A DNA stretch of 64,000 nucleotides, from contig JAPEIS010000001.1 of assembly GCA_029531795.1 (NCBI GenBank), positions 6,076,001 to 6,140,000 on the forward strand. Reading direction: 5' to 3'. The notes beneath the pieces were generated by a model, which saw nothing but the letters and a program-made list of their open reading frames with translations, had not been told where the DNA came from and ran no database searches. The position numbers and the translations under genes are program-made. Shown in pieces: positions 49,521 through 60,977 of the stretch (position 1 is its first letter; each line of letters opens with the position of its first letter). The stretch comes from Sclerotinia nivalis (Eukaryota; Ascomycota; Leotiomycetes; Helotiales; Sclerotiniaceae).

Positions 49521-50177
49521 ATGGCCGCGAATCAAGCAAACCCACTCCCGCCACAGCCTCCCACTGTGGACCTCGGTACGAGAAGAATGTTGCCTGGTGT
49601 TCGAGGGGACGGCTGGAATCCAATACAGGCTGGTGAAAGAATTATCGTGGAAGTGAATTGGGGCATGCGGGACGAACTAGAAGTCGCAGAGCCTGGTGTT
49701 CCCCAGCTTCAGGATGCCAGGATGCAAGTTCGATGGACTAGAGCAAGCGAAATTGGGCCTGAGAACGGAGACAGACAATGGAACCAAGCGCGGATGGTCG
49801 CACGTGCACCGCAACTTTTAAGGAATGGCCATGGTGACGACGATGACGGCGCCGAACGGATTCGAAGAGCAGTTCCTCAAAGAAGCATTATCAATATCAG
49901 CGGCCACCCCTTTGATGCATCTGTTGAAGTTGGTGATCGTATGCGAGCACGAGAGAGAGGTCCTGTGTTACCAGGTGGTCCGATAGTTAGAAATATCCGG
50001 ACGGGTACTATGCTGCAGATTCCAAATGAATCTTATTTTCCTTTGGGTCCACGAGAGATTTGCGAATGTCTAAATCATGTTTGCCGTTGCGAATATGAGA
50101 ACCATGGCGCAAGTGTGGCGTACCATCGAGAACTCAAAAGCAAAATACGCTCATCCCCAGATTGTAGTGTGATGTAA
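49521..50177 (+). CDS. Uncharacterised SH3-like/CxC-x4-CxC protein, paralogue C
   Basis: Third member of the tandem family; 218 residues from ATGGCCGCG, which has a good Kozak context (CAACCATGG). The N-terminal half holds a divergent beta-rich stretch (AGERIIVEVNWGMRDELEV); the second half repeats the family pattern VEVGDRMRARERG ... IRTGTMLQIP and ends C181-x-C183-x4-C188-x-C190-x-YE. A run of four Asp (GHGDDDDGAERIRR) links the halves. Identical cysteine spacing in all three paralogues despite low identity elsewhere shows the motif is under constraint. Function unknown; no secretion signal or membrane segment. Confidence 0.7.
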   Translation: MAANQANPLPPQPPTVDLGTRRMLPGVRGDGWNPIQAGERIIVEVNWGMRDELEVAEPGVPQLQDARMQVRWTRASEIGPENGDRQWNQARMVARAPQLLRNGHGDDDDGAERIRRAVPQRSIINISGHPFDASVEVGDRMRARERGPVLPGGPIVRNIRTGTMLQIPNESYFPLGPREICECLNHVCRCEYENHGASVAYHRELKSKIRSSPDCSVM

Positions 50178-51068
50178 AGTGGTCAAGTTTGAGGTTGGAG
50201 ACAGGCTTATTGTATCTCTGTCAGTGCCCGGCGCTCTATTTTTGCAGAATATTCCTCCGTGTTGTTCGTTCTCTTAAGCTCGAATTCATGGGGAGGTCAG
50301 AATTAGCTGGTCATAGATGTCCTTCACTCATTATCCGCCTCGAGATTTGTAAAATGTGATGCAGCAAATGTGTGCCGGACTTTTGAAGTCGAAAGAACAA
50401 GATTCACAGGTGATGTCACAATTCGCTCCTGCACTTATCCCAACAATGTAGCCGGCTATATCATCCACACCGCTATCTTCCTGACTTTGGATGATTTTTT
50501 GTAACCCCTCATTTTGATAAGACATTCATCATGTAGTTCTAGATGAAGATGCGCCTGATAAACACATCAATTCCATGTCTTCAGGAATTCCACGACGGTC
50601 GTATACCAGTCTATGCCATCCTCTCGTATGATGGGGCAAGAAGGAAGTAACATTTCAAAATATACAAGGCGGCAATTGTATCGAGTTGGAGGGTTTTATG
50701 AAATCAAAAGATCATAACATGCAATTAAGATTGTGAATCTGATACTTAAAGCCTGCATGACTCAAATCAAAATCCCATACTGTTGAGAGGGAAATGATAT
50801 AAGAAGGCTTGAAACATACTTGTCTCAATGTTCTATCCATATTGGAATTTTTTTGATTGGCTTGCAGGCTAATATTTGAAAGAGTACAAAAATACTCACT
50901 TGAACCTGAACTCTGTCATTCAAGTAGACTAATATAGTCCTCAACTTGTCACCTTTGTTAATAACAGTTGCAAAAGAATTGAAAAATCATAAGTAAGATC
51001 ATCAACATCAAAGTTTTACTTAATATTACTGGAAATTTACTCGGACAAAGGTTTCTCCGGACTCCACA
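50178..51068. other. Intergenic region
   Basis: About 0.9 kb upstream of the Gtr1-like gene. A 64-codon ORF on the minus strand (50331-50525) has a cysteine-containing segment but no other support. Nothing else is seen. Confidence 0.5.
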
Positions 51069-52439
51069 ATGAATTACTTTCACCGCCCTGCTTCTGCTTC
51101 AAAAGCTCAAGCTCAAGCTCAAGCTTCAACTTCACAATCTCTCTTCAATTCCTCCAGATCTCATCGTCAACCAAATATGGAGAACCATCGGCAACAAGAG
51201 GAGTCGTCTACATCGGCAGTGGCTTCTCCATCCGAATCTAAAAAGCCAAGGAAGAAGAAGGTTTTGTTGATGGGAAAATCAGGTTCCGGAAAGAGTTCAA
51301 TGAGAAGCATCATCTTTTCGAACTATGTCGCAAAGGATACGAGACGATTGGGTGCAACAATTGATGTCGATCTTAGCCATGTCAAGTTTCTGGGAAATTT
51401 AACACTGAATCTGTGGGATTGTGGAGGGTAAGTTCTTATCATCTCATGTTTTTGAGCTTCTAAATAAACAGAGAGGCGGGGGAGCTTCCTCCAAGAGTTG
51501 CATTCGAATTTTGGTAGATCCTGCAAGATATTAGATTACCTTGGCCCTGCAATACTACTCGCACATTAGTGACGACTAGCTCCGTGTCGCCATATTCTTT
51601 GCTGTGACTTTATTTCAGGCTCAATATGGCTAACGAATAATAGGCAGGATGCATTCATGGAAAACTACCTCTCCCAACAACGTCAACATGTCTTCTCGAG
51701 CGTCGGTGTCCTCATATACGTTTTTGATATCGAATCTCGAGACTTTGACCGCGACCTTTTAACATATCGCTCGATCATTACAGCTCTCACTCAATTCTCA
51801 CCAACCGCAAGCATTTACGTCCTGATACACAAAATGGATCTTGTTCTTCCGAACCAACGTGAGGATATCTTCCATGGAAAAATATCATCCGTCCGATCTA
51901 AATCAGAATCTTTCAATATCGTACCATTTGCAACATCTATTTGGGATCAATCACTTTATAAAGCATGGGCGGAAATTATCCACGATCTAGTTCCAAATCT
52001 GGGAGAAATAGAAAGACATCTCTCTTCACTCGGAACGATCATTGAAGCTGAGGAAGTGCTCCTATTCGAGCGCTCCTCTTTTCTTGTTGTTTCAAGTTGG
52101 ACATCGCCAGAAGGGGAAGCAAATCCTACCACCGATCGGTTCGAGCGCCTTTCGAATATTATCAAAAACTTCAAACAAAGCACTTCTCGTTATACAGGTA
52201 CACCTAAATCCGCAGAACAGTTTAGCCTGTTTGAGTTGAAGATGCCAAACTTTTGCATGTTCGCCGTTAAATTTACAACCAATACCTATCTGGCGGCTAT
52301 CCTTCCACCTGGAGAGGAACGATTTAATTGTGCTCTAGAGAATGCGAAGATTGCTGCGAGAGATTTTGAAGAGCTTGACAGTCCAGCGAGGAAGAGTGCT
52401 GATAGAGGAGCAACAAATACTGAGGCTCGGGTTATTTAA
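51069..52439 (+). CDS. Gtr1/RagA-type small GTPase
   Basis: A Rag-family GTPase of the Gtr1/RagA/B type, which with Gtr2/RagC signals amino acid sufficiency to TORC1 at the vacuole. Exons 51069-51427 and 51644-52439 (intron 51428-51643, 216 bp) give 384 residues. A low-complexity N-terminus with a CAAGCT-repeat-encoded Ala-Gln run precedes the P-loop [10 protein letters not shown] (68-77). [16 protein letters not shown] covers switch [13 protein letters not shown] (117-128) is the G3/switch II and HKMD the G4 motif. The C-terminal roadblock-like half is present ([14 protein letters not shown]). The intron splits the Gly-Gln of switch II. The N-terminal extension of about 60 residues is longer than in yeast Gtr1; a later start at MENHRQQ is possible. 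Confidence 0.92.
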
Positions 52440-52882
52440 ACAGGATATGGGGTTCAATTGATAGATAGATGGTACTTTCAGATATGATGATATGACTTGA
52501 TGGAAATGGGTGATGGTATGGCGTTGGATTCCGGGATACCCTTGGCGTTTTATGTATAAGTATACTGAGAAGTGGGCAGGCGAGGGCTCAACTATATGAT
52601 CGGCTATAAGTTTTACTTGAAAGTTTTGATGCTGATTGTACTGTGACACAAAATTTATGCCAATCTCGCGTGGTGATACCATAAGATACATGTTCACATG
52701 AGGCAATAAGTTGAAGCCAATAAGTTGAAGCCAATCAAGAGTGTCATAATCCCATAAGAATTCTTGAAGCTGATCTAAAAACTCAAAGAGCTCACCCAAG
52801 AAGATCACATATCCACCGCTCACTACCTGAATACCATTGATCTAGCAGTCCTAGAGCCCGACTGCTAGACCCCCTTGAACAT
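52440..52882. other. Convergent 3' intergenic region
   Basis: About 440 bp between the ends of two convergent genes. It contains the short direct repeat CAATAAGTTGAAGC (near 52703 and 52718) and no gene. Confidence 0.5.
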
Positions 52883-53992
52883 TCACGAAAACGAGTCCAG
52901 ATCTACACCTAGGCCACAGAGCGTGGTATCTGTAGCACAAATTAGCACATTCTCCTGCACATCTCAGAATGGAGACCAGAATCAAAGGTATACATACCAA
53001 GATAATACTGCTTAGCAGCAGCCTGTGTCCAACCCCCCATAAAAGTATCCACGGTATTCACACCGGCCTTAAAATCATCCTGTACAGCCCACAACGGCAA
53101 ATCACTTCCAATATCCGTACTCCTACTAGCAAACATACCGCTCCATTGATTTCCATTGGCATAGATTCCCCACTTCAATCCCGTGGCTTTCATAGCTGCA
53201 ACCCATTGTTTAGCTAATTTCTCATTGGCTGCAGCGCCTAGATTCCACGCGTTACAGGCGGAATTAGAAACGGATGTTGGCTCGATATCAAGCCAGAGCA
53301 TCGTGATGTCCATGTTGTTGTCTGAGATTACTTTGAGGTATTCCGCCATTTGCGTAGCGACGCTTTTACAGTTTGGCTCGGAACCGGTCGGTGTTCCCGT
53401 GCAGGGAAATATGTAGGAATCGATGCGGGTGAAACCGGCTGCTTTGGCGTTTTTGTAGGAGGCGACGAAGTTGCTGTCTACTTGGCCGCCGCTTCCGCAT
53501 GCTTGCTGATACCCGCGGATGGCGACTACATCTTTGGTTTTCTTGGCGCATTGGAAGAAAGCCGCACTGCCGAGTTGCGATATATCGAGTCCCAGAGAGC
53601 CGGCACTTGTGGTAGTCCCGCCACTTTTGATGCAGCACTGATAGTTTTTTAGTATGTGGAATGTGAAGATTGAAAAGGTGGGAGATTCGTACTTGGATAT
53701 CGGAAGGTCCGGGGCAGAGACCACTGCTGAAGGTGCCTCCAGAGCATGCTACGGAAGTTGTTTGGCATGTTCCCTTTCCGCTAGAACATGTTGCGACGCA
53801 GCATTGATTGTCTACGCCGCCCGGGCAAGCACCAGCTATGTATTTTCCGCCTGAGCAGGAAGTAGAAGTGCTCTGGCAGAAACCGGGACCGCTTGATGTT
53901 GAGCAAGTGGTTGATGCTCTGGGGACGAGAGGGTTACTTGAAGCTACAGCAATGATACCTGTGAAGGCGATGAAAATCTTGGATAGAGACAT
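52883..53992 (-). CDS. Secreted GH25 lysozyme-like protein with two N-terminal cysteine-rich modules
   Basis: A predicted secreted muramidase-like glycoside hydrolase of family 25, expected to cleave bacterial peptidoglycan. Exons 53992-53693, 53637-52998 and 52929-52883 give 328 residues. Signal peptide: residues 1 to about 19 (KIFIAFTGIIAVASS). Two homologous modules follow, about 30-65 and 69-102, each with the pattern C-Q-[ST]-T-S-x2-C-S-G-G ... CPG-x2-D-x-QCC; the second is split by the intron between DIQ and CC. The catalytic barrel begins GLDISQ (Asp 118) and carries WLDIEP with the D-x-E pair 217/219. It ends YYLDTTLCGLG after the last 68-bp intron. Modules plus catalytic domain suggest a substrate-binding or anchoring function for the modules. 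A role in competition with bacteria is inference. Confidence 0.88.
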
Positions 53993-55248
53993 GGTTGATG
54001 ATGCTGAGCTGCTGAATGAGGAAGGTTGGGAAGAATAAATGAGAATGAAGGTGAGGATGAGGAGTAGGACGATACTATATTCCTATATCTTTATATCCTC
54101 ATTTTTCTCGACGATCAGCCTCGTGAAGGATGAGATCGTCACCTTCATCTCCACATTCTTCAGCCTCTCATAACCTTATCGTCATTTATGTTATTCCCGT
54201 TTCTTGAATCACAGCGGTAGGTAGGATCATAAAATCCCTCATCAGCTCTTGTGCCGGTATTGTGCTATAGTGGTAGGTAGGATCACAGAATCCTTCCGGA
54301 GAGCGCACCATAAAGGGGCCTTACAGGGTACATCCACTATAGCACGCTGTAATGAGGATAATCGAATCAATCGGGATTAAGCCCTGTAAATTAGTGTTTA
54401 AATCCATGTAATTTAGCGTTTGAATGGCTGGACTTGTAAATTGTTGCTTGAAGTAGGATAATTCTACTTGATCGAAATCGAAAATAATCTAAAATTAATA
54501 TATACTAACTACTAATTATTCTAATTATTATAGACTGTCTATTCAGCCCCAAACAATCTGGATTTAAACTGAAAATTTATAAGGGGTACACTAATATTGA
54601 TACTTTGTAAGGTTCTCTCGGGCTCTAAGATTTTGAACACTGGGTGGTCAAGTACCATGACTTCTTGACGTCGTGCTCTGAGGGAAGCTGGGTCATATTG
54701 AAAAGAACGGTTTTGTGATAAAGTATCAAAACTTCTCAAGTTGTGTAATGCTGCACTTTATGCTGTACCACCTTATACTTCCCAATACAATGGTAAAGGT
54801 TGTCACCGTTGCAATATCCATCTATTTTTGATCTCAAAGACTACCGAATCTTATTTCTATGACCACTGATATTATGAACTCTCGACACCAATTATAGTCG
54901 CCTAGGAAGGGGCGTTTTCTTGGAGGACGCCAGCGAGACCCTATAGTTACATAGCTGAAGTAAAGACAGTTTTTGGCTTACCCGTCGGTGTATATCCATT
55001 CCGATTTATACCGCTGACATAACAGGTTTATCACCAGAACTCACTGCTTTTCAGAATGTTCCGGAAGCCTGGTGTAGACAAATACACAATGATTCCATTG
55101 GCATGACACAATATTCAAAGCCTCCACATTCGTGTAAGGATAGCCAAAAATGTGAATGTGCGTTGGGACAGGGATAGACGACCTCGAAGGTTAAACTAAA
55201 GCGCAGAGATTCGAAACGACGAGGCTGGGTGAATTTTCGCTATCTTTG
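53993..55248. other. Intergenic region with a small inverted-repeat element
   Basis: About 1.25 kb of AT-rich spacer holding the 84-bp inverted-repeat element at 54262-54345 and a related partial duplicate just upstream. The ORF at 54539-54739 has no protein character. Confidence 0.5.
54262..54345. mobile_element. Miniature inverted-repeat element (MITE-like)
   Basis: An 84-bp block bounded by the perfect 12-bp inverted repeat GTGCTATAGTGG / CCACTATAGCAC. The left end continues TAGGTAGGATCACAGAATCC, and a near copy (GTAGGTAGGATCATAAAATCC) sits about 60 bp upstream, suggesting a nested or partial second copy. No target duplication is clear. It could instead be a transcribed hairpin. Confidence 0.5.
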
Positions 55249-56298
55249 CTATGACTTCCTTCCCTGAATATCTCGATCGTCTCCATAGAAAAACCTCAAA
55301 ATTGCGCCAGCAACTGTGAGCCCATCGTGTCTTAGATGTGCGGTGTCTTTCCCTTTCTCCGCTACGTTCTTATCCTCAATTCCACCACTCTCAGCACGCA
55401 TGTCAATCTCACGATGTACCACTTCTTCATCAAAACCTAGATGTCCCTGGCTGGTAAACAGCCTCTCCCTCAGGTACAGACCTTGAATCTTTGTATGTTC
55501 CGTACTGGCCCAGACCTCAACTCTGTCATCCTCGGAAAGCAGATCAGTTGTCGACGCTGATGGCACGGTAGTCACTTGATCCTGATGCATCTGGTGCAGG
55601 CTTAGCTTTTTATCTTTCGTTTGGAACAATCTCTGGCCAACAGAAGTTAGATCCATTTCCGTATGTGCCAATTCCCATTTTCCGGCCGGTTCTTGTTCCA
55701 CTTTTGCTCCCAAAGCCCGTGACAATATCTGGTGACCGAAACAAACACCACTAAACTTCATATCCTTCCGTTCAACCCACAAAGTTCGCAAAAAATGTAG
55801 CAACTCTTTGATCCATGGATTGTCCCCGTGAGCATCGTACATGCTTCCTGTGATCAATATTGCGTTGATAGATGGATCAATGTCGGAAACCTTGGGAGGA
55901 TGCCCGTGATGACCATTTTCAGGGTCATCGACAACATAGTGCATTTCTGTCTCTATTTCCAATGGTGGATCGTGTTCTTTTCCGGCCTGTTTAAATAGTG
56001 AGTTTAGGATATCACTATATCCACCCTTGTTCTCCTTGACGTCCGGATGTGGCGAATCTGTCTCCAGAACCAGCATTCGAATGGGATCTCCGGATTTTTG
56101 AATTGCCATGCTTTTGAAGTCAAATTGGTCCAATCTGAAGCTATGTCGCGGTGGAATTATTCGAAATGAGGAGATCTGTTGTTGCCCTGTTACCGAATGA
56201 AAGAACTCGCTCTTCGACCGCAATATCTGGCGAATCAAATAATCAGGGCGAAATCTCATGATGTTATATATCCTGGATAAAGCCCATGGAGAATGCAA
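55249..56298 (-). CDS. Class I glutamine amidotransferase-like protein
   Basis: A GATase1-fold protein of the GMP-synthase-amidotransferase-like group, single-domain in fungi; the real substrate is not known. 349 residues from the first ATG. Visible features: MLVLETDSPHPD (first strand), ILITGSMYDAHGDNPWI, the nucleophile elbow GVCFGHQILSRALG with Cys 186, LHQMHQDQV, and GHLGFDEEVV with a candidate catalytic His. An internal ATG at 56109 (MAIQKSGDPIRM) gives 286 residues and is nearer the usual family length. The extra 63 residues are Arg-rich with few acids (IYNIMRFRPDYLIRQILR) and could be a mitochondrial presequence or simply leader DNA. It is divergent from the Zn2Cys6 regulator. Confidence 0.85.
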   Translation of the reverse strand: MHSPWALSRIYNIMRFRPDYLIRQILRSKSEFFHSVTGQQQISSFRIIPPRHSFRLDQFDFKSMAIQKSGDPIRMLVLETDSPHPDVKENKGGYSDILNSLFKQAGKEHDPPLEIETEMHYVVDDPENGHHGHPPKVSDIDPSINAILITGSMYDAHGDNPWIKELLHFLRTLWVERKDMKFSGVCFGHQILSRALGAKVEQEPAGKWELAHTEMDLTSVGQRLFQTKDKKLSLHQMHQDQVTTVPSASTTDLLSEDDRVEVWASTEHTKIQGLYLRERLFTSQGHLGFDEEVVHREIDMRAESGGIEDKNVAEKGKDTAHLRHDGLTVAGAILRFFYGDDRDIQGRKS

Positions 56299-57431
56299 TA
56301 TAAATCAACATGGACAATAAGGGATTCCCCATACCCGCTTGACCCGGCACTTAGCCAGTGCTGAGCATTTGGCGCCGTCATTAAGTGCCACCTCTGCCAT
56401 CATTTTTTATACAATGGAGAACTCTCCTTACCATTTTCTACAATTTATTGGCCTTATGCAAGAACAAAGAGTTTTCTATGACCTTATGCCAAGTGTCAAG
56501 CTAAGACACCAGACTTCTTAGCTTGTCAGTGACGTCAAATCGTTGCATTCTTTATCTGCCCCCTAAAATATTATTTTCTTTGAAAGTCACGGGATAGCAG
56601 TACAATTCAATTATCTGAAACATTCGATACGCCTTAACTGGTCGTGATGGAAGGACTCTTATACGGATTGAGGAATATTGAAAGCCTGATCCACGTTCGG
56701 GGGTTTGTCGACTCTAAATTAGTTTTGGCAACGGGAAAAGAATGCAGGAGCTAATCAAGCCTAATAGAAGACAAATACACTCCATCGCTTCATATGCAGT
56801 TCAACCATCAAAACCACTTTGAAATGATTGCTGTCCGGAAGACGAGCTCAGTAGCCTTTATTTAAATATTAGCCGCCCTTCAGCTGGTCAATCTCGGACA
56901 TTTCGCTGAGTATAGTATTTCTTCGCAATAGTCCCCACCCTTCACAGAATTTAGCTTCTTCGTCGTGATCCTGCAGCACAACTCCTTGATTTTCTTTACC
57001 TTTACAACGCCAGAAAAATTACATCCTAAAAGTGCAATTTTTTTCCCCATCGGGTTGAATTGACCGTACTTTAATAAAATCGAATCTTGGCCATGGGCGG
57101 GAACCATGTCATATTTCCACGGGGACGGGAGGTTTCCTACAGAATCGGAAAACACAAGGATTTTCATGCACGGCGGCTCCAGCAACACTGTACAAGTTAT
57201 ATACCTAGTATTTCCTGTCGGCTCGCCTTATCGGCAAACTCTTGAAATCTTGATGATCCACCAGCTCATTCAAGCCAGTCTGTACCGAGACACCGACAAG
57301 GGTCAATGCATGCTATAAGAATCAGCTGGATAGTCGGTCGATTCGGACACTAGAACCTTGTTACATTGGATTACACTTACACTGACCTGCAGTCATCTTG
57401 AATCCTCCTTCCAAAAAAAAACACTCGCAAA
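56299..57431. other. Divergent intergenic region
   Basis: About 1.1 kb between the amidotransferase-like gene and the Zn2Cys6 regulator. Opposite-strand ORFs at 56880-57318 overlap and have no family features. Confidence 0.5.
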
Positions 57432-59037
57432 ATGTTTTTGGTAATAGCGCCTCCGCCACAGGTAAAACGAGAGGGAGAACAGATATCGGTCCCACTGCGA
57501 AAGAGAAGAGGATTACCAAAAGTTCACACAGGTTGTACGACATGCAAGTCTGACTCCCTGACTAGTCTATATCCCTTTTCACAAGTGCTGACAAGCAAAT
57601 ACTAGAGCTCGACGAATCAAATGTGATGAAGGAAAGCCGGAGTGTTATCGCTGTAAAATATTTTACAAGGGAACTTCTCAGAAGTGTGGTTATTTAACAC
57701 GTGAATTTCCAAACTCTAGACAAGCTCTCGCAACCAAGAGAAACATCCTACCTAACAATACCACTGAGATTATTAGAGAATCAATTCTCAGCCATGAACC
57801 TATAAGGAGCATCTCTGATGTTGAATTCGAGAGCCCTAAACATTTCCAATATTTTCGATTTTTCTGTAGTGATGTTACGACTCAAGTATTTGGTGGATTC
57901 TTTTCTGAGTTGTGGAACAGTGTTATCCTTCAAGCATGTCACCAGGAACCCTGTCTTCTTCAAGCTGTTTGTGCAATTGGTGCTCTCAGTAGGGTGATGA
58001 AGGCACGCAAGCAAGGCCAGATTATGACAATGAACGATGATTACAGATTTGCCGTACAAGAATACGGCAAAGCTCTTGGAGGAATCAAAAAGCTCGTACC
58101 GATTCGTATGACTTTGCTTGCTGCACTTCTCATATTTACCTTCGAGAATTTTCATGGAAATCATATGTCGGCAGTGACTCAGATCCAGAGCGCTGCGAAC
58201 TTACTTCAAGATTGGATGAAAGATCGCGAAAAGCGTCAGATAACGGATCGAACTATATCACCAGCTCCCGATGTTATCGAAGATGCCATTTTTGCCACAT
58301 TTCATAGTACACACATTGGGTTAATATCTGCGATTGATCCCAAAATATCTCAAGCCCAAGATATCATGCATGGGACTCGAATGTATATTCCTAGTCCCGT
58401 TCCAGTCATGTTTACAAGCATTGATGATGCGGGTTACAATTTTACGGCAATTTGTAGACAAGTTATCAGCTTTCTCATGGACACGGCAACACTTATTCGA
58501 GGAGAACAAGAACCTGCCAAAGAAGATATATCAGATTCGGCACTATGGAACAAACGAATGCTCGATTGGTCTCCAGCAATGGCCGAGTTCAGGGAGATCC
58601 TAAACAATCTTGATCAATGGCAGATTGCTTTCGAACCATTATTCAAGCACACCAGAAAAGAAGATATCAACTTTATTACTGTCTGTACATTGAGAGTGAA
58701 CTGGTTAACAACACGTAACGGATTTCATTTGGCTTTTTTCCCCCACACAGCTGCTCATGTCTATCGAGTCATTTTTGAAGAGGTCATGGAAATTTGCAGG
58801 GCAGTCGTTGCACACCCTAGTTTTGAGAAGGGTTTTGTATTCTATACTGGTGTTGTGCCATCACTGACCGCAGCGGCCAGGTACGGAGCCATTTCTACTC
58901 GGAAAGAAGCCATTAAATTGCTGCTAGGCATTGTGCCTAGGAGAGAGGGTAATTGGGATGCTGCAAATTGTGCTAGAGACGCCATTGCTGCTTTGAAGCT
59001 GGATATTAGAAGTCGAGACAGGATTGGCGGGAAATGA
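57432..59037 (+). CDS. Zn(II)2Cys6 transcription factor
   Basis: A fungal binuclear-cluster DNA-binding regulator. Exons 57432-57547 and 57606-59037 (intron 57548-57605) give 515 residues. The intron interrupts the zinc cluster between Lys 39 and Ala 40, and only the spliced form makes it complete: C35-x2-C38-x6-C45-x6-C52-x2-C55-x10-C66. The basic KARRIKC segment and HTGCTTC start are typical; the last spacer of ten residues is longer than the common six to eight. The remainder is mostly helical and contains the fungal-specific central region (HFQYFRFFCSD, LQAVCAIGALSRVMKA, LLAALLIFTFENFHGN). The donor GTCTGA is weak. No target can be inferred; it lies about 20 kb from the PKS with unrelated genes between. 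Confidence 0.88.
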
Positions 59038-60977
59038 ATACGGTTGTGGTAGATGTGTAGAGTATAATGCGTTCTCCATCGGATCAAAATGGCTAAGACG
59101 TCAAACTATTTGAGAACATTCTAGTGTGCAGCAATGAATATTCTCTAAAACAAGAGGATGCAGTCTGTGTTGGGATGATTGGTATGGCAGCGGAATGTTT
59201 TGCGGAGGATGGGACAAAATTCTGTTGCGGTGGCTTCCTGGGAATTTTTATTCAGAGGGACTTTAATCATTCTGTATGCATAAAACTTTTGCACGGCGAA
59301 ACCAGTCTATCAGAGCGGATAGGCGTAAAGTTGTGGCTTAATTATCATATGATATTTGCAGCGGGTGTTTACTGTTTTTCAAGCAGCACGAGTTCGAAGC
59401 TGGGTTGCTTGTACTTCGACAAAAGGATTGGACAATAGTCACTGTTCATTTTGGACAGGCTTGCCAGATATTATTTTGTTATTCCTTCTATCATTTATGA
59501 ATTATCGAAAATGTTTAATCTATTTCCAAACATGATTTTATTAGTTTTTCGAATTTTTGTTATTTGTTCTAAATGGTCGATAATGTTAAACGATGCATCT
59601 GACGAACCCGGAATTTTAAATTCTTTCTCCGGGCTATTAATCTGGAAGATCTTTTCAATATGTTACTATAGATGTCTAATAGTTGAAATTATTTTTCGTC
59701 TGTTTTTCAGATAATGGGTTGCAGGGTAGGGGATATTACAGTGGTCGAGAACGAAAAGGAAAAGGAATATATAACAAGCAAAATGATGCTGGCACCCGGA
59801 CAAAGCAAGCAACAGAAAAAGCAAAACCAATATCCATCGAGTTTCATGGATAAGTTCCTACAAGCAGCCTACGCTTGTGGCAAGAATTTATCGGGTTTCC
59901 GTTTATGCGAATACAAGTTTATTCACTTGAAAAAAGTGTTCAATTATATATACCTTTGAAAGATTGTTGGAGAAACCAATATATTTGATGTACCTCTAAT
60001 AGAGCAAAATAGGAGAACAATCACAAACATTGTTCTTAATCGCTCAAATTACTTTAGAAATGAAGAGTCTGCGGTAAAGAATAGATGAGAAACTTGTCCC
60101 AGTAAAAAATGGTTATTCTTCACTGTGTTATGGCCTGCACAAACGAAGTCCATGACATTGAATTCTTTGAACCCTTTCAGATTTGAAATATTGAAAAACA
60201 TTTGACTTGCAGGATTCGAATATTATTCCAACCTGATTTTTCCATTGCCGTTCTTTCCTCTCGCTATTTTTAGCTGTTCAGAATTCACTTATTTAAAGTC
60301 CTAACCTTGACTCATTTTCGCATATCCTTCTTCTCCCCCACAACCTCAACAACCTTTTACAACTTCCATCAACTTCAACAATACTTTGATCATCAATCTA
60401 TTTCCATCTATCGCAGAACGTTCTCGAGTATTGTGAGTATTCCTATTCATATTATTATCATTTTCTTGAATACAAATCTTTGAGATGTTGGAACTGACTC
60501 GGATTTTTAGATCGTCGTCGTCGTAAATCGCACAAGTCGCACGCGCACTACAACACCAAAACACCAAACACCCACCCAAACAAAGTAAGATACAATCCTT
60601 GCTATCATCTCTCTCGATCTATCCTCGAGCATTCCTCTCTGTCGATATCATATTATTGTCAATCTTGAAAAATACATTCGCCTCATAGTTGTCGCGAGGT
60701 GCGCCGTTTGGATCTCTCGATCTATTTCACCTTTACTTGGGAACAATCACAATTCACTGTTTATCACATACTATCGATCTTCCTTATCATCGCCACTTTC
60801 TCTCTCTCACCTCCACTTTCTTTCCTACTTCTTCCACCTCCTTTTCCACTTCTCCACTTGCAGCTCTTCTACCTTCCACTCACTCTTATTACTCCGACTT
60901 CATATCCAATTACCCAACTATCCAAACACAAACACTTATACTAATTCTATATCTGCAGAACTTCCAGTACCGCAACA
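59038..60977. other. AT-rich intergenic region, probable long leader of the module-repeat gene
   Basis: About 1.9 kb. The first kilobase is AT-rich with meaningless short ORFs. From about 60300 the + strand becomes pyrimidine-rich (CATCAAC, CTTCC and TCTCTC stretches), as in the leaders of other genes here, so the transcript of the downstream gene probably starts in this part and may carry a leader intron. Confidence 0.5.

Noticed and set aside
50331..50525. 64-codon minus-strand ORF with several cysteines
   Set aside because: No homologous pattern to the neighbouring cysteine-motif family, no promoter evidence and a length within chance expectation.
53366..53992. 208-codon version of the GH25 gene N-terminus without splicing
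   Set aside because: After the second cysteine module the frame loses all similarity, whereas splicing 53638-53692 restores QCC and the catalytic domain.
57432..59037. Zn2Cys6 gene as pathway-specific regulator of the PKS cluster
   Set aside because: It lies about 20 kb away with housekeeping and unrelated genes between; nothing in the sequence links them.
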